From assembly GCF_003313465.1 (NCBI RefSeq), contig NZ_KZ845665.1:372001-436000 (forward strand): 64,000 bases of DNA, written 5' to 3'. Positions 1 through 8,692 of this stretch are shown here, piece after piece. The notes below the pieces were generated by a model, which did no database searches, had not been told where the DNA came from, and saw only the letters and a program-made list of their open reading frames with translations. The first letter of the stretch is position 1; each line of letters begins with the position of its first letter. Made by a program: the position numbers and the translations under genes. This DNA comes from Thermoflavimicrobium daqui (GTDB lineage: Bacteria; Bacillota; Bacilli; Thermoactinomycetales; Thermoactinomycetaceae).

Positions 1-773
1 GTGCGATTGTTATTCGTGAGCCGTTTGAAGAAAAAGATGAGTTTGGTGTTATCAAAAAAGCGGTAATTGGAACGTATGGGGATACGGTCCATACGCTAAT
101 TGAAAGAAAAGGGTATAAAGGGTTGTTTGCACCTGGTTTTATCCCATGTGACTTAGAGATTGAAAGCAGAGATACTGGAATAGTTGCCGTTGATCATGTA
201 GTAGGAAATGTGGAGACCATGGAAGAATGGGTATCTTATTATGAGAAAGTGATGGGATTTAAACAGATGATTCATTTTGATGATGAGGATATTAGTACGG
301 AATACTCCGCTTTAATGTCGAAAGTAATGCATAATGGTGGACGAATTAAATTTCCGATTAATGAGCCAGCTGAAGGGAAAAGGAAATCGCAAATTCAAGA
401 GTACTTGGATTTTTATAAAGGTGCAGGTGTTCAGCACATCGCCTTACTTACAAATGATATTGTGAAAACGGTTGCAGCTTTGAAAGAAAACGGAGTTCCC
501 TTCTTAAAAACACCAGATACGTATTATGAAGCACTAAGTGATCGTGTTGGTAATATTGATGAACCGATCGAAGATATTCGAAAGTTAAGTATTTTGGTGG
601 ATCGAGATGATGAAGGTTACCTGCTACAAATATTTACCCAGCCAATTGTGGATCGTCCTACCTTATTTTTTGAAATTATACAACGTAAAGGATCAAAAGG
701 GTTTGGGGACGGTAACTTTAAAGCTCTCTTCGAAGCGATTGAACGTGAACAAGCTCGTCGAGGTAATTTGTAA
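1..773 (+). CDS. hppD: 4-hydroxyphenylpyruvate dioxygenase, C-terminal part
   Basis: This enzyme converts 4-hydroxyphenylpyruvate to homogentisate in tyrosine breakdown, using non-haem iron. The reading frame is open from base 3, so the N-terminus lies outside the window and the TTG at 123 is only an internal codon. The three expected iron ligands are visible: His at 195-197 (VDHVVGNV), His at 435-437 (VQHIALL) and Glu at 672-674 (FFEIIQR), in the usual order of the C-terminal vicinal-oxygen-chelate domain. A hairpin terminator follows at 969-1012. Family assignment is secure; no other tyrosine degradation gene is in view. Confidence 0.95.
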   Translation, partial: AIVIREPFEEKDEFGVIKKAVIGTYGDTVHTLIERKGYKGLFAPGFIPCDLEIESRDTGIVAVDHVVGNVETMEEWVSYYEKVMGFKQMIHFDDEDISTEYSALMSKVMHNGGRIKFPINEPAEGKRKSQIQEYLDFYKGAGVQHIALLTNDIVKTVAALKENGVPFLKTPDTYYEALSDRVGNIDEPIEDIRKLSILVDRDDEGYLLQIFTQPIVDRPTLFFEIIQRKGSKGFGDGNFKALFEAIEREQARRGNL

Positions 774-968
774 ATAAGCATGTTGCATCATTCGATTAAA
801 GACATAGGTTATTTCTAAACGAAGCCGTCAATCGTTTTTTCTGTAGATCGACTTTTGATTTAAGAAGGAAACAACAGAAGTGAATGGGGAAGTGATAAGC
901 ATCAGATTCATGTGATAATCTCTGTAAATAAATTGCTTTTTTATAATAAGTGGATAAGAAAATGCTAT

Positions 969-1012
969 GGAGCGATCTGGAAACCATGAATGGTTTTCGT
1001 CGCTCCTTTTTT
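969..1012 (+). terminator. Intrinsic terminator after hppD
   Basis: The arms ggagcga and tcgctcc, extended by an inner gaaacc/ggttttc pairing, close a hairpin followed by TTTTTT. The rest of 774-1120 holds no convincing gene. A TTGCATCATTCG motif near 783 resembles the TTGCATAA motif seen elsewhere in the window. Confidence 0.8.
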
Positions 1013-1120
1013 CATGGATCTTTAAAAACTAATTTGATTTGTTGGTGTACATTAAAATCCTAGAGATATAAGCTAGAAGGGTATATGTTTTTTACTAGAA
1101 TGTAAAGGGGAGTGTCGAAT

Positions 1121-1489
1121 ATGCGTGGACCCATACGTGGTCCTGTATGGGAAATCCTTAAATTTAAAGATGTTCAACCGCTCTTAGGAGAAGATTTGCT
1201 GCAGGTACTATATGAAAAGCTAGAGAAGGTAAAGAAAGGTTATCCATTAAAATTGCAGTTAGGCTCAACGAATATCAGAGTTCACTATCGTTGGTATATA
1301 GATGGTGTAGTTGGTAAACGACTTCAAATTCCTGGTGACTGGATCATCTTTATTGTTTTGAAAGAGAATGAAAATACGGGTCAAAAGGTAGAATGTACTC
1401 GTGATCACCATGAAGTGGTTAACTTACTAAAATTTTGGATTGACGTAGAGCGTTATGTGATAAAAAAAGAAGATGACAATAATCAATAA
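1121..1489 (+). CDS. Hypothetical protein, 122 aa
   Basis: I do not recognise this family. I chose the ATG at 1121 rather than the GTG at 1112, because AAAGGGGAG ends at 1112 and gives proper spacing only to the ATG. The product is soluble and basic in its first half. It has a tryptophan-rich stretch around RWYIDG and a charged C-terminus, with no signal peptide or membrane segment. It stands alone between hppD and the M1 peptidase. Confidence 0.7.
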   Translation: MRGPIRGPVWEILKFKDVQPLLGEDLLQVLYEKLEKVKKGYPLKLQLGSTNIRVHYRWYIDGVVGKRLQIPGDWIIFIVLKENENTGQKVECTRDHHEVVNLLKFWIDVERYVIKKEDDNNQ

Positions 1490-1599
1490 AAATAATATGA
1501 AAAAATGTAAATACGCCATTTTATTTTAAAGCTATATTTTTCCTCTTGTTGGATCATCCTAATTAGGACGGAAAAACCAACATATAGGAGGAAACTTCC

Positions 1600-3015
1600 A
1601 TGATTCATCGTCTTATTCAGATGGTGGGCTGTTTACTAAGTTTTTTATTGGTATTACAAAGCTCAGGCGGGATTGTTTGGGCGCATGAAAAGAATGTTCG
1701 CCCGACATATCAAATGGATGTAACCTATCAGCCTGACCAAGATGAAGTTATAGCACATATGACTTTAACCATACCAGTTACTTCTCAAGAAACAATGAAA
1801 GAAGCTTATTTTCACCTTTATCCAAAAGTATTTCATGACTGGAAATATGGGGATGAATCCAAACCAACAAAGCCAGGAAATATCCAAGTTAGCCAAGTAA
1901 AGGTAAATGATGTTGTAGCAAAACAATCAGTGCAAGATACCATTTTAAAGGTACCATTTCCGAAACCTGTAAGTAGCGGGGAACAAGTCAAAATAGACAT
2001 GGACTTTCAATTGAAACTACCTCATGGTGGTTCTCGGTTAAATACATTTAAACATACCGCTTTTCTAGCCCAATGGTATCCAATGCTAGCGGTGAAAGAT
2101 AAAGATGGTTGGCATGTTGAGCCTTATACCACCATTGGTGATCCATTTTATTCACAGATGTCTGATTTTGAAATTACGTTTCGCTTGCCCCAAGGCTATC
2201 GAGTTATTTCGTCAGCACAAGATCCAAAATTAGAATATCGCTCACCTATTACGCTAAAACAAAAAAATGTAAGAGACTTTGCAGCTGTTCTGACTAAGGA
2301 TTATCAAGTTAAAAGAGGAAAAGCTGGAAATGTAGATGTGAATCTCTGGTATTTAAAAGAAATGGAAGATGTTGTAAAAGATCTGCATGATGCAGCAATT
2401 TCAGGAATGGATTTTTATAGTAAAAAATTTGGAGCTTATCCTTATCCTGAGGTAGACGTCGTGTTGGGTGAGACAGGGTATGGAATTGCTGGTATGGAAT
2501 ATCCCGGACTTGTCACCTCTATCCCTAAAGTTCCTACTGAAAAAGGAGAAAAGCCTGCTGTAAATGTGGTAGTACATGAATTAGCACATCAGTGGTGGTA
2601 TGGAGTTGTAGGTAATAACCAAGCGAAGGAGCCTTGGCTAGATGAAGGACTAACCACTTTCTCTGAGTTTTTCTATATGCAAAAAGAGAAAAAAGAAGAT
2701 GAAAGAGAACTCCTAAAACGTGCTACCCAACGCACAAATGAAATTTATCAAGCAGTAGGTATTACCTCCGCCGAATCTTTATATAAATACCCTGATTCAA
2801 TTTATGCACTCATGGTATATATTCGACCTGCAGCCATGCTATTTGATTTGATGGATCAGATTGGAGAAGATAAAGTCCTAGAGATTCTCCGTAAGTATTA
2901 TGAGAAATATCGTTTTCATATAGCGACAACGAAGGACTTTATTCAAACAGCGAACGAAGTAGCTAATAAGGATTTAACATCTTTCTTTGAAAAGTGGCTT
3001 TATTTTAAGGAGTAA
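1600..3015 (+). CDS. M1 family zinc metallopeptidase, secreted
   Basis: This is predicted to be an aminopeptidase-like enzyme working outside the membrane. An N-terminal hydrophobic segment (residues 10-25) looks like a signal peptide or anchor. The zinc site is intact: His326-Glu327-x-x-His330 within HELAHQWWYG, with the third ligand Glu349 in WLDEG. A GMEYPG segment stands where classical M1 enzymes have GxMEN. At 471 residues it has the N-terminal beta domain and catalytic domain but lacks the long C-terminal helical domain of PepN. The start follows AGGAGGAAAC. A short GC hairpin with a T-run near 3047-3070 may end the transcript. Substrate unknown. Confidence 0.88.
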   Translation: MIHRLIQMVGCLLSFLLVLQSSGGIVWAHEKNVRPTYQMDVTYQPDQDEVIAHMTLTIPVTSQETMKEAYFHLYPKVFHDWKYGDESKPTKPGNIQVSQVKVNDVVAKQSVQDTILKVPFPKPVSSGEQVKIDMDFQLKLPHGGSRLNTFKHTAFLAQWYPMLAVKDKDGWHVEPYTTIGDPFYSQMSDFEITFRLPQGYRVISSAQDPKLEYRSPITLKQKNVRDFAAVLTKDYQVKRGKAGNVDVNLWYLKEMEDVVKDLHDAAISGMDFYSKKFGAYPYPEVDVVLGETGYGIAGMEYPGLVTSIPKVPTEKGEKPAVNVVVHELAHQWWYGVVGNNQAKEPWLDEGLTTFSEFFYMQKEKKEDERELLKRATQRTNEIYQAVGITSAESLYKYPDSIYALMVYIRPAAMLFDLMDQIGEDKVLEILRKYYEKYRFHIATTKDFIQTANEVANKDLTSFFEKWLYFKE

Positions 3016-3294
3016 TAATTTTATACTTGTTGTTTTTGTTTACAGGGAGCAGATTGCTCTCTTCTTTTTTATCCGTTGGCTTTTCGTTATAATAGATTTG
3101 TATTTTAAGAAGATACCCTATAAGCCTTTCCCATCTGAAGAGATGGGAGTTTCTTATCAGCAGCAAGAAATAAGGATCAATGCTTCTCATTTTGAAAATC
3201 ACTCCTGATTGATACAAGATAAGTATATTTAGGAATATAGCTTAGAACGGTGGATTAAGTGATGGATTTATAGAGCAGGAAGGACGAATATTGG

Positions 3295-4026
3295 ATGAAG
3301 TTTGATATATCCAAACGATTGCAGAAGATTGCTTCCTATATCCCTGATTATGCTAAAGTAGCAGATATTGGTGCTGACCATGCTTTTCTTCTTTTATCAG
3401 TAGCAATGGAAGGTAGATTGAAACAGGGAATTGTTGGGGAATTAAATAAGGGACCCTTTGAAAATGCTCGTCAGCAAATTGAGCAACAGGGATATGCATC
3501 GTTGATCGATACTCGCTTGGGTGATGGACTTGCGATTATTCATCCGGAAGAAGTAGACGTTATTGTGATAGCAGGGATGGGTGGTTCGCTCATTGTACAG
3601 ATTTTGGAGACAGGAAAAGAAAAGCTGTCACATGTAAAACGATTAATTCTTCAACCGAACATTGGTGGACATCGAGTTCGTCAATGGTTACATCATCATC
3701 GTTGGCAGTTAGTTGATGAAACCATTGTAGAAGAGGCTCAAATCTTATATGAAATCTTGGTAGCAGAGCAGGATATCACCTCTGATGCATACTTGGATGA
3801 TCAATTTGGCGTGGAAGAGCTAATGATAATAGGGCCTATTTTATGGAAAAAACGACATCCTTTACTTAGGAAAAAAGCTGCTCAAGAGTTGATGAGTAAA
3901 AAGCGGATTTTGGAGCAATTAGAAGAGGGGAAAACCGAACAAGCACAACAAAAAAGAGCAAAAGTGTTACAAGAATTACGAATCTGGGAAAGGATGATGA
4001 CATGTCTCTTAGAGGATATGAATTAA
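3295..4026 (+). CDS. trmK: tRNA (adenine(22)-N1)-methyltransferase
   Basis: TrmK (YqfN of Bacillus) methylates N1 of A22 in tRNA with S-adenosylmethionine. The N-terminal Rossmann motif VADIGADHA binds the cofactor. GLNKGP-like and VIAGMGG segments and a C-terminal charged helical region match the family, and 243 residues is the usual size. The ATG follows AGGAAGGA. It overlaps the downstream Nif3-like gene by 25 bases, the same pairing as yqfN-yqfO in Bacillus, which supports both identities. Confidence 0.93.
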   Translation: MKFDISKRLQKIASYIPDYAKVADIGADHAFLLLSVAMEGRLKQGIVGELNKGPFENARQQIEQQGYASLIDTRLGDGLAIIHPEEVDVIVIAGMGGSLIVQILETGKEKLSHVKRLILQPNIGGHRVRQWLHHHRWQLVDETIVEEAQILYEILVAEQDITSDAYLDDQFGVEELMIIGPILWKKRHPLLRKKAAQELMSKKRILEQLEEGKTEQAQQKRAKVLQELRIWERMMTCLLEDMN

Positions 4027-5108
4027 TGAAGCAGATGGAAGCTTATGCACCACCAAAATATGCTTGGTCAAAAGATCGAATTGGTCTGCAAATAGGAAAG
4101 CCCGATGCGGAAGTACAAGGAGTACTTGTGACTTTAGATGTTACTGAAGCGGTTGTTGATGAGGCCATTGCCAAGGGGGCGAATTGGATTGTTGCACACC
4201 ATCCAGTAATTTTTCATCCATTGACGAATCTACGGCTCGATCAGCCTTCGGGACGACTCATGGCCAAACTATTAAAACATGATCTTCAGGTATTTGTAGC
4301 CCACACTAACTTAGATGCTACCTTGGGTGGAGTGAATGATGTATTGGCAGCTAAGTTAAAGCTAGAAAAAACAAAGGTACTTGTTTCTGAGGGATCAGCT
4401 AAATTAAAAAAATTAGTCGTATTTGTCCCTGTCGACTATCATGAACAAGTATTAGAGGCTGTGGGAAAAGCAGGCGCGGGATGGATCGGGAATTATAGCC
4501 ATTGTACATTTAATCTACAAGGTATAGGTACATTTAAGCCTCAAGCAGGAACCAACCCATTTATAGGTCAGCAAGGAAAACTAGAAAAAGTGGATGAGAT
4601 TCGCCTAGAAACAATTATTACCGAAAATAATCAACAACAAGTGATTCAGGCTATGCTACAAGTCCATCCATATGAGGAAGTTGCTTATGATATCTATCCG
4701 TTGGATCTAAAAGGTGAGGAATGGGGATATGGAAGGATTGGCGAAATAAAACAGCCTCTTTCGCTTCAAGAGTTTGCAGAACAAGTTAAACAAGCTTACC
4801 GTATTTCTGGATTGCGAATGGTAGGGGATCCAGCAACTGTCATTAAAAAAGTAGCTATACTTGGCGGGTCAGGTTCACGGTATTTCATGGAGGCAAAGCG
4901 AATGGGAGCTGATGTATACATAACAGGAGATATTGATTTCCATACTGCTCAAGATGCATTAGCGGTAGGAATCTGCTTACTAGATCCTGGGCATCATGTA
5001 GAGCATCTCGTGGTTGAGCAAGTATGTCGAGAGTTAAAAGAACGTTTGCAAGGAAGAGTTACCATTTATGCTTCACAAGTGGATACCAACCCTTTTACTT
5101 TTGTCTAA
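4002..5108 (+). CDS. Nif3-like dinuclear metal centre hexameric protein (YqfO type)
   Basis: This is a member of the NIF3/DUF34 family, proteins with a two-metal site whose cellular role is still debated. The N-terminal metal-binding stretch VAHHPVIFHP and the C-terminal GGSGS...GADVYITGDIDFH and PGHHVEH segments are present. The insert of about 130 residues typical of Bacillus YqfO lies between the two halves. Length is 368 residues. The ATG at 4002 lies inside trmK and is preceded by GGAAAGGATGA. Confidence 0.92.
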   Translation: MSLRGYELMKQMEAYAPPKYAWSKDRIGLQIGKPDAEVQGVLVTLDVTEAVVDEAIAKGANWIVAHHPVIFHPLTNLRLDQPSGRLMAKLLKHDLQVFVAHTNLDATLGGVNDVLAAKLKLEKTKVLVSEGSAKLKKLVVFVPVDYHEQVLEAVGKAGAGWIGNYSHCTFNLQGIGTFKPQAGTNPFIGQQGKLEKVDEIRLETIITENNQQQVIQAMLQVHPYEEVAYDIYPLDLKGEEWGYGRIGEIKQPLSLQEFAEQVKQAYRISGLRMVGDPATVIKKVAILGGSGSRYFMEAKRMGADVYITGDIDFHTAQDALAVGICLLDPGHHVEHLVVEQVCRELKERLQGRVTIYASQVDTNPFTFV

Positions 5109-5123
5109 TCCAATCAATTCCAC

Positions 5124-5153
5124 TTGCATGTTGATGTGTATTTTTGTTAAAAT
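5124..5153 (+). promoter_or_regulatory. Probable promoter of rnpB
   Basis: TTGCAT (5124-5129) and TAAAAT (5148-5153) are separated by 18 bases. Transcription would begin about 7 bases on, just before the RNase P RNA. Confidence 0.6.
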
Positions 5154-5169
5154 ATATTTCTGCTGAAGG

Positions 5170-5586
5170 AAAAGTAAACAAGGCAATCGCCGGTGGGTAC
5201 CGCAAGGTCCCACGGGAGGAAAGTCCGAGCTCCATAGGGCAGGGTGCCGGCTAACGGCCGGTGGGGGCGACCCTAAGGCAAGTGCCACAGAAATGTAGAC
5301 CGCCGATGGAGGAGTTATTCCTCACAGGCAAGGATGCAACGGTGCGGTAAGAGCGCACCAGCAGCATGGAGACATGCTGGCTAGGTAAACCCCACCTGGA
5401 GCAAGACCTAATAGGAGATCAGTACACGAGGTGTACAGCTGTTGCCCGCAGTGATCTCGGGTAGGTCGCTGGAGCCATATAGCAATATATGGCCTAGATA
5501 GATGATTGCCACTCCAATGGGTGGAAGATGAATAAGCCATCGCTAATACCACTCGGAGTACAGAACTCGGCTTATTGTTTGCTTTT
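5170..5586 (+). ncRNA. rnpB: RNase P RNA, type A-like architecture
   Basis: This is the catalytic RNA that matures tRNA 5' ends. P1 pairs AAAAGTAAACAA (5170-5181) with TTGTTTGCTTTT (5575-5586). Universally conserved blocks are visible: GGAAAGTCCGAGCTCC, GGTGCGGTAAGAGCGCACC, GGTAAACCCCACC and GATAGATGATTGCC. The text closely follows proteobacterial type A RNA, including GGAGCAAGACC...GGGTAGGTCGCTGGAGCC and the hairpin ending in GGCCTAGAT. The type B signatures of Bacillus subtilis are not seen. Apparent open frames antisense to this gene are shadows. Confidence 0.95.
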
Positions 5587-5600
5587 CTGTTTGCTTAGAA

Positions 5601-5637
5601 CAAAAATGGGTACCCCATATGGGGTACCCATTTTTGT
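5601..5637 (+). terminator. Terminator after rnpB
   Basis: A 16-base perfect hairpin (acaaaaatgggtacccc / ggggtacccatttttgt) has A- and T-rich flanks and could act in both directions. Confidence 0.85.
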
Positions 5638-5847
5638 TATGAAGAGATCACTTAGTATGTCAATGGATAACAATTAAAAAAGTTGGGATCGAAGGATGAA
5701 GGTACATCAATCGCATTTTTTGTGTAAATAGGAAAGGATTCATTCAGTTATTCTAGCTTTTTGTATTCTGATCTCATGGATTTTCGTTGCATAGTTTAGC
5801 TTTCGCCAACAAAAGATAGGAACAAAAAAGTAAAGGTTGAATCTAAT

Positions 5848-6120
5848 ATGATCCAGGACTTTTCTTCTTATGAAGCTTATTTAGAAAGATATAAGATGTT
5901 TTATTGTGAAGAAGGAGATGGTCGCCCACCTATTTTGTCTGAAGATCAATTTCAATATTACTTTGATTTGCTAAAAGAGAGCTATCAAGCTTATAATGAG
6001 CTGGCAGAGATGGGGCATCGAGAAGAAGCGCGCAACTATTATCAACAAGTAATCAATGGTTTAGAAAATATGTTAGCTGTAGCTGATGGAACAGATAATT
6101 TTCCCTATCGTTCGATATGA
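5848..6120 (+). CDS. Hypothetical protein, 90 aa
   Basis: I do not recognise this family. It is acidic and rich in Tyr, Phe and Glu, predicted helical (EEARNYYQQVINGLENML), with no membrane segment. The ribosome binding site is weak (AAAGGTTGA). An imperfect hairpin at 6124-6172 (GCCCtCCGA...TCGGtGGGC) may end the transcript. Confidence 0.6.
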   Translation: MIQDFSSYEAYLERYKMFYCEEGDGRPPILSEDQFQYYFDLLKESYQAYNELAEMGHREEARNYYQQVINGLENMLAVADGTDNFPYRSI

Positions 6121-6297
6121 GTAAGGTATCCATGCCCTCCGAGTATAGAAATCGGTGGGCAATACTTTATTTGTTGATTATGCTAAAATGAACTTGTTAG
6201 AGAAGGCTGTAAAAAAACAAGTATGCTGCATAATTCGACCAAAAATCTAAGAATCTCCATAGACTAATTAACTGTATGGGATTTTAAATGGGGAAAA

Positions 6298-7095
6298 ATG
6301 AGCAGCAGATTAGGAGAGAAATCTCTATTAGAAAGATCAATTGATAAAATAGGAGGTCTTACCTTGGAAACACGCGCTTCTTTTTTTGAGTATATGGATA
6401 ATCTATCCAAAGAGTTGCCAAAAGTTCATGTAGAAGAATTGATTCAACAAGTTAATCATATAGATCATGTGTATCTCGTATTAGTAGATATTATCAAAGG
6501 GTTTTGCGAAACAGGTGCCTTATCCAGTGAGAAAGTGAATGAAATGGTGGAACCTGTTTGGAATTTAGCGCAGTCATTGTTAAAAAAAGGAATTCCTCAT
6601 CAAAATGTGGTATTTCTAAATGATGCACACCCTAAAGATGCAGTGGAATTCTCTGCTTTTGCCCCACACTGTGTACGAGGAACAGGGGAGGAGGAAGTAG
6701 TAGCTACTCTAAAGCCGCTACAAGATCTCCCAGGTGTACAAACTTTTTCTAAAAATGCGACCACTGGTTTGTTTGGAATCAACCAACAAGGACAAGCTTT
6801 TCACTCATGGCTAGAAGAGGTATTTACTAAAAGAGATAGTTTGTTTATTGTAGTTGGAGATTGCACCGACTTATGTATTTATCAAAATGCAATGGGAATT
6901 CGACTCTTAGCTAATGAGAGGAATGCTCAGACACAAGTGGTTGTTTCAAAAGAGCATGTACGAACTTATGATGTGAGTGTCAAGCAGGCAAAGCAATTGA
7001 ATATTCTAGCGCATCCGCATGAAGTGATAGATCAGTTTTTCTTATACCATATGAAACTAAATGGTATTCAAGTGGTTTCGTCGATTGAAACGTAA
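6298..7095 (+). CDS. Isochorismatase/nicotinamidase-family cysteine hydrolase
   Basis: The isochorismatase-like fold is recognisable with its catalytic triad: Asp64 in VLVDIIKGF, Lys152 in SKNATTGLFG and Cys193 in GDCTDLCIYQ. Relatives hydrolyse nicotinamide or other amides, and the substrate cannot be told here. At 265 residues it carries about 55 extra N-terminal residues before the core. It is a single gene with a poor ribosome binding site, between the 90-residue protein and a DedA protein. Confidence 0.82.
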   Translation: MSSRLGEKSLLERSIDKIGGLTLETRASFFEYMDNLSKELPKVHVEELIQQVNHIDHVYLVLVDIIKGFCETGALSSEKVNEMVEPVWNLAQSLLKKGIPHQNVVFLNDAHPKDAVEFSAFAPHCVRGTGEEEVVATLKPLQDLPGVQTFSKNATTGLFGINQQGQAFHSWLEEVFTKRDSLFIVVGDCTDLCIYQNAMGIRLLANERNAQTQVVVSKEHVRTYDVSVKQAKQLNILAHPHEVIDQFFLYHMKLNGIQVVSSIET

Positions 7096-7216
7096 TTTAG
7101 CTTTTAGATAGGAAACGAGTCCTAAAAGGCAGTGAAGTTGTTTTATTATATTTCGCTCTAAATGACCTGGTCTATCTGAAAGGACGGATAAGGAATTGCG
7201 CGAAAAACGAGGGTAG

Positions 7217-7831
7217 ATGATGGGAGAAACATTCTTAGAATTATTACTCCAATATGGTTATATCGGTATATTCTTATTTTTAGTGTTGGGAATTGCTGGA
7301 TTGCCTTTGCCCGATGAATTTATGATGACTTTTATAGGTTATCTAACATCAATTGGAAAGTTAAATTTGACATATACTTATTTAAGTGCATTTTTAGGTT
7401 CATGTGCTGGAATTACCCTTAGTTATATATTAGGGAAAAAATTAGGTCTACCTTTTTTAATGAAATATGGTGAAAAAATCTTTATTACACGACGAAGGCT
7501 TAAAATGACACAATTACTTTTTCGTAAATACGGTAGTTGGTTATTATTTTTTGGTTATTTTGTACCAGGTGTTCGTCACATTACAGCTTATATTGCTGGG
7601 ATCTCTAATCTTACTTATTACCGGTTTGCTATTTTTGCTTATATAGGAGCCATGTTTTGGTGTGCTGTATTTATTGGTTTGGGGCATATTTTAGGAGCTA
7701 ATTGGAAAATGGCTTTTAAAATGATACACGAATATGGACTAACTGCTTTTCTAGCTATTTTACCCCTTCTTTTAGTAGGAATTGGCTGGTGGATTTGGAA
7801 GCGTAAAAAAAACTTCGCAGGGAAAACATAA
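7217..7831 (+). CDS. DedA family membrane protein
   Basis: DedA/SNARE-associated proteins are membrane proteins linked to flipping of undecaprenyl phosphate or phosphatidylethanolamine. Several hydrophobic segments are visible. The signature region GLPLPDEF near the N-terminus and GYFVPGVRHITAYIAGIS with its conserved Arg are both present. Length (204) is usual. The start follows CGAGGG, and a second ATG lies one codon later. Confidence 0.88.
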   Translation: MMGETFLELLLQYGYIGIFLFLVLGIAGLPLPDEFMMTFIGYLTSIGKLNLTYTYLSAFLGSCAGITLSYILGKKLGLPFLMKYGEKIFITRRRLKMTQLLFRKYGSWLLFFGYFVPGVRHITAYIAGISNLTYYRFAIFAYIGAMFWCAVFIGLGHILGANWKMAFKMIHEYGLTAFLAILPLLLVGIGWWIWKRKKNFAGKT

Positions 7832-7929
7832 ACGAGGATTTACGTTTGAGAGTGATTATGGTCGATGCTAGATGATATTGACGAATGAAAAAATAGATTG
7901 ATAAAATGAACATATAGAAATTGCATAAC

Positions 7930-8024
7930 AAACACCACTAGGGGTGCATCAAAAGATGCTGAGAGGAGCAATTGCTCTGACCCTTTGAACTTGATCTGGT
8001 TGATACCAGCGTAAGGAATGTGGG
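7930..8024 (+). promoter_or_regulatory. TPP riboswitch (thi box)
   Basis: The thi-box hallmarks are present: ggggtgc...gctgagagga, then ccctttgaacttgatctgg, ttgataccagcgtaaggaa. It senses thiamine pyrophosphate and sits just before a terminator hairpin, so TPP binding should reduce expression of tenI-thiO-thiS-thiG. Confidence 0.96.
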
Positions 8025-8048
8025 GATGAATTGGACATAGGAATGTTT

Positions 8049-8079
8049 GCCCGATATCCCCTTGGATATCGGGTTTTTT
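8049..8079 (+). terminator. Riboswitch-controlled terminator
   Basis: Hairpin cccgatatcc / ggatatcggg followed by TTTTTT lies between the TPP aptamer and the first thiamine gene; it is the expression platform. Confidence 0.9.
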
Positions 8080-8104
8080 GATGGTGAAGGGCAGGTTAAA
8101 TCCC

Positions 8105-8692
8105 TTGGAACTACATGTAATCTCTCATTCTGCACAACAGTTTGACGATTTATCATTTCGCTGGAAGCAAGCTGCGCCTTGGGTTGACTATTTTCATTTA
8201 CGGCAAAAAGAGAAGACTCCCGATGAAGTGTTACAATTAGGTAGGCAAATTTTGAAAAAAAATGTGATTCCATCTTCTTCATTTATAATCAACCAACATA
8301 TAGAAGTAGCACTGAAGTTGAATTGTGTTGGGGTTCACTTACCAGAGGCAGTCACTATTAATCAGGTCCAGAAAAGTGGTCTTAGATGGGGGCGCTCTGT
8401 TCATTCGATTGAAAGTGCTAAGTGGGCTGAACAAGTTGGTGCGGACTATGTTATGTTTGGGCACATTTTTTCTTCTGCTTCAAAACCGGGACAGATACCA
8501 AGAGGCTTATCACAGCTCACTCAAATAGTACAAGCTGTAAAGATTCCTGTAATCGCAGTCGGTGGTATTCATGCAGAAAATGTAGCAGATGTCGCAAAAA
8601 CAGGTTGTGCTGGTATAGCCATTATCTCTGCACTTTTAAAGGATGATCCGCAAGTGGTGGTGCAAGACCTAAAAAGGAGATGGACCGAGTGA
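8105..8692 (+). CDS. tenI: Thiazole tautomerase TenI
   Basis: TenI isomerises the thiazole carboxylate phosphate made by ThiG. It resembles ThiE, but motifs such as GRSVHSIESA and DYVMFGHIFSS, with the His that serves catalysis in Bacillus TenI, favour TenI over thiamine phosphate synthase. I chose the TTG at 8105: AGGGCAGG lies 9 bases upstream and the protein then begins with an ELHVIS-like sequence, as TenI does. The ATG at 8081 lies directly behind the attenuator and lacks such a site. It leads the operon tenI-thiO-thiS-thiG. ThiE remains possible. Confidence 0.82.
   Translation: MELHVISHSAQQFDDLSFRWKQAAPWVDYFHLRQKEKTPDEVLQLGRQILKKNVIPSSSFIINQHIEVALKLNCVGVHLPEAVTINQVQKSGLRWGRSVHSIESAKWAEQVGADYVMFGHIFSSASKPGQIPRGLSQLTQIVQAVKIPVIAVGGIHAENVADVAKTGCAGIAIISALLKDDPQVVVQDLKRRWTE

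Noticed and set aside
796-987. 63-residue minus-strand frame after hppD
   Set aside because: It overlaps the hppD terminator and has no start signal or recognisable composition.
5073-5552. Open frames on the minus strand across the RNase P region
   Set aside because: They are antisense to a well-conserved structural RNA and have no ribosome binding sites.
8078-8104. Upstream start for tenI at ATG 8081
   Set aside because: It falls directly after the attenuator T-run without a ribosome binding site, whereas TTG 8105 has one and gives the family's usual N-terminus.
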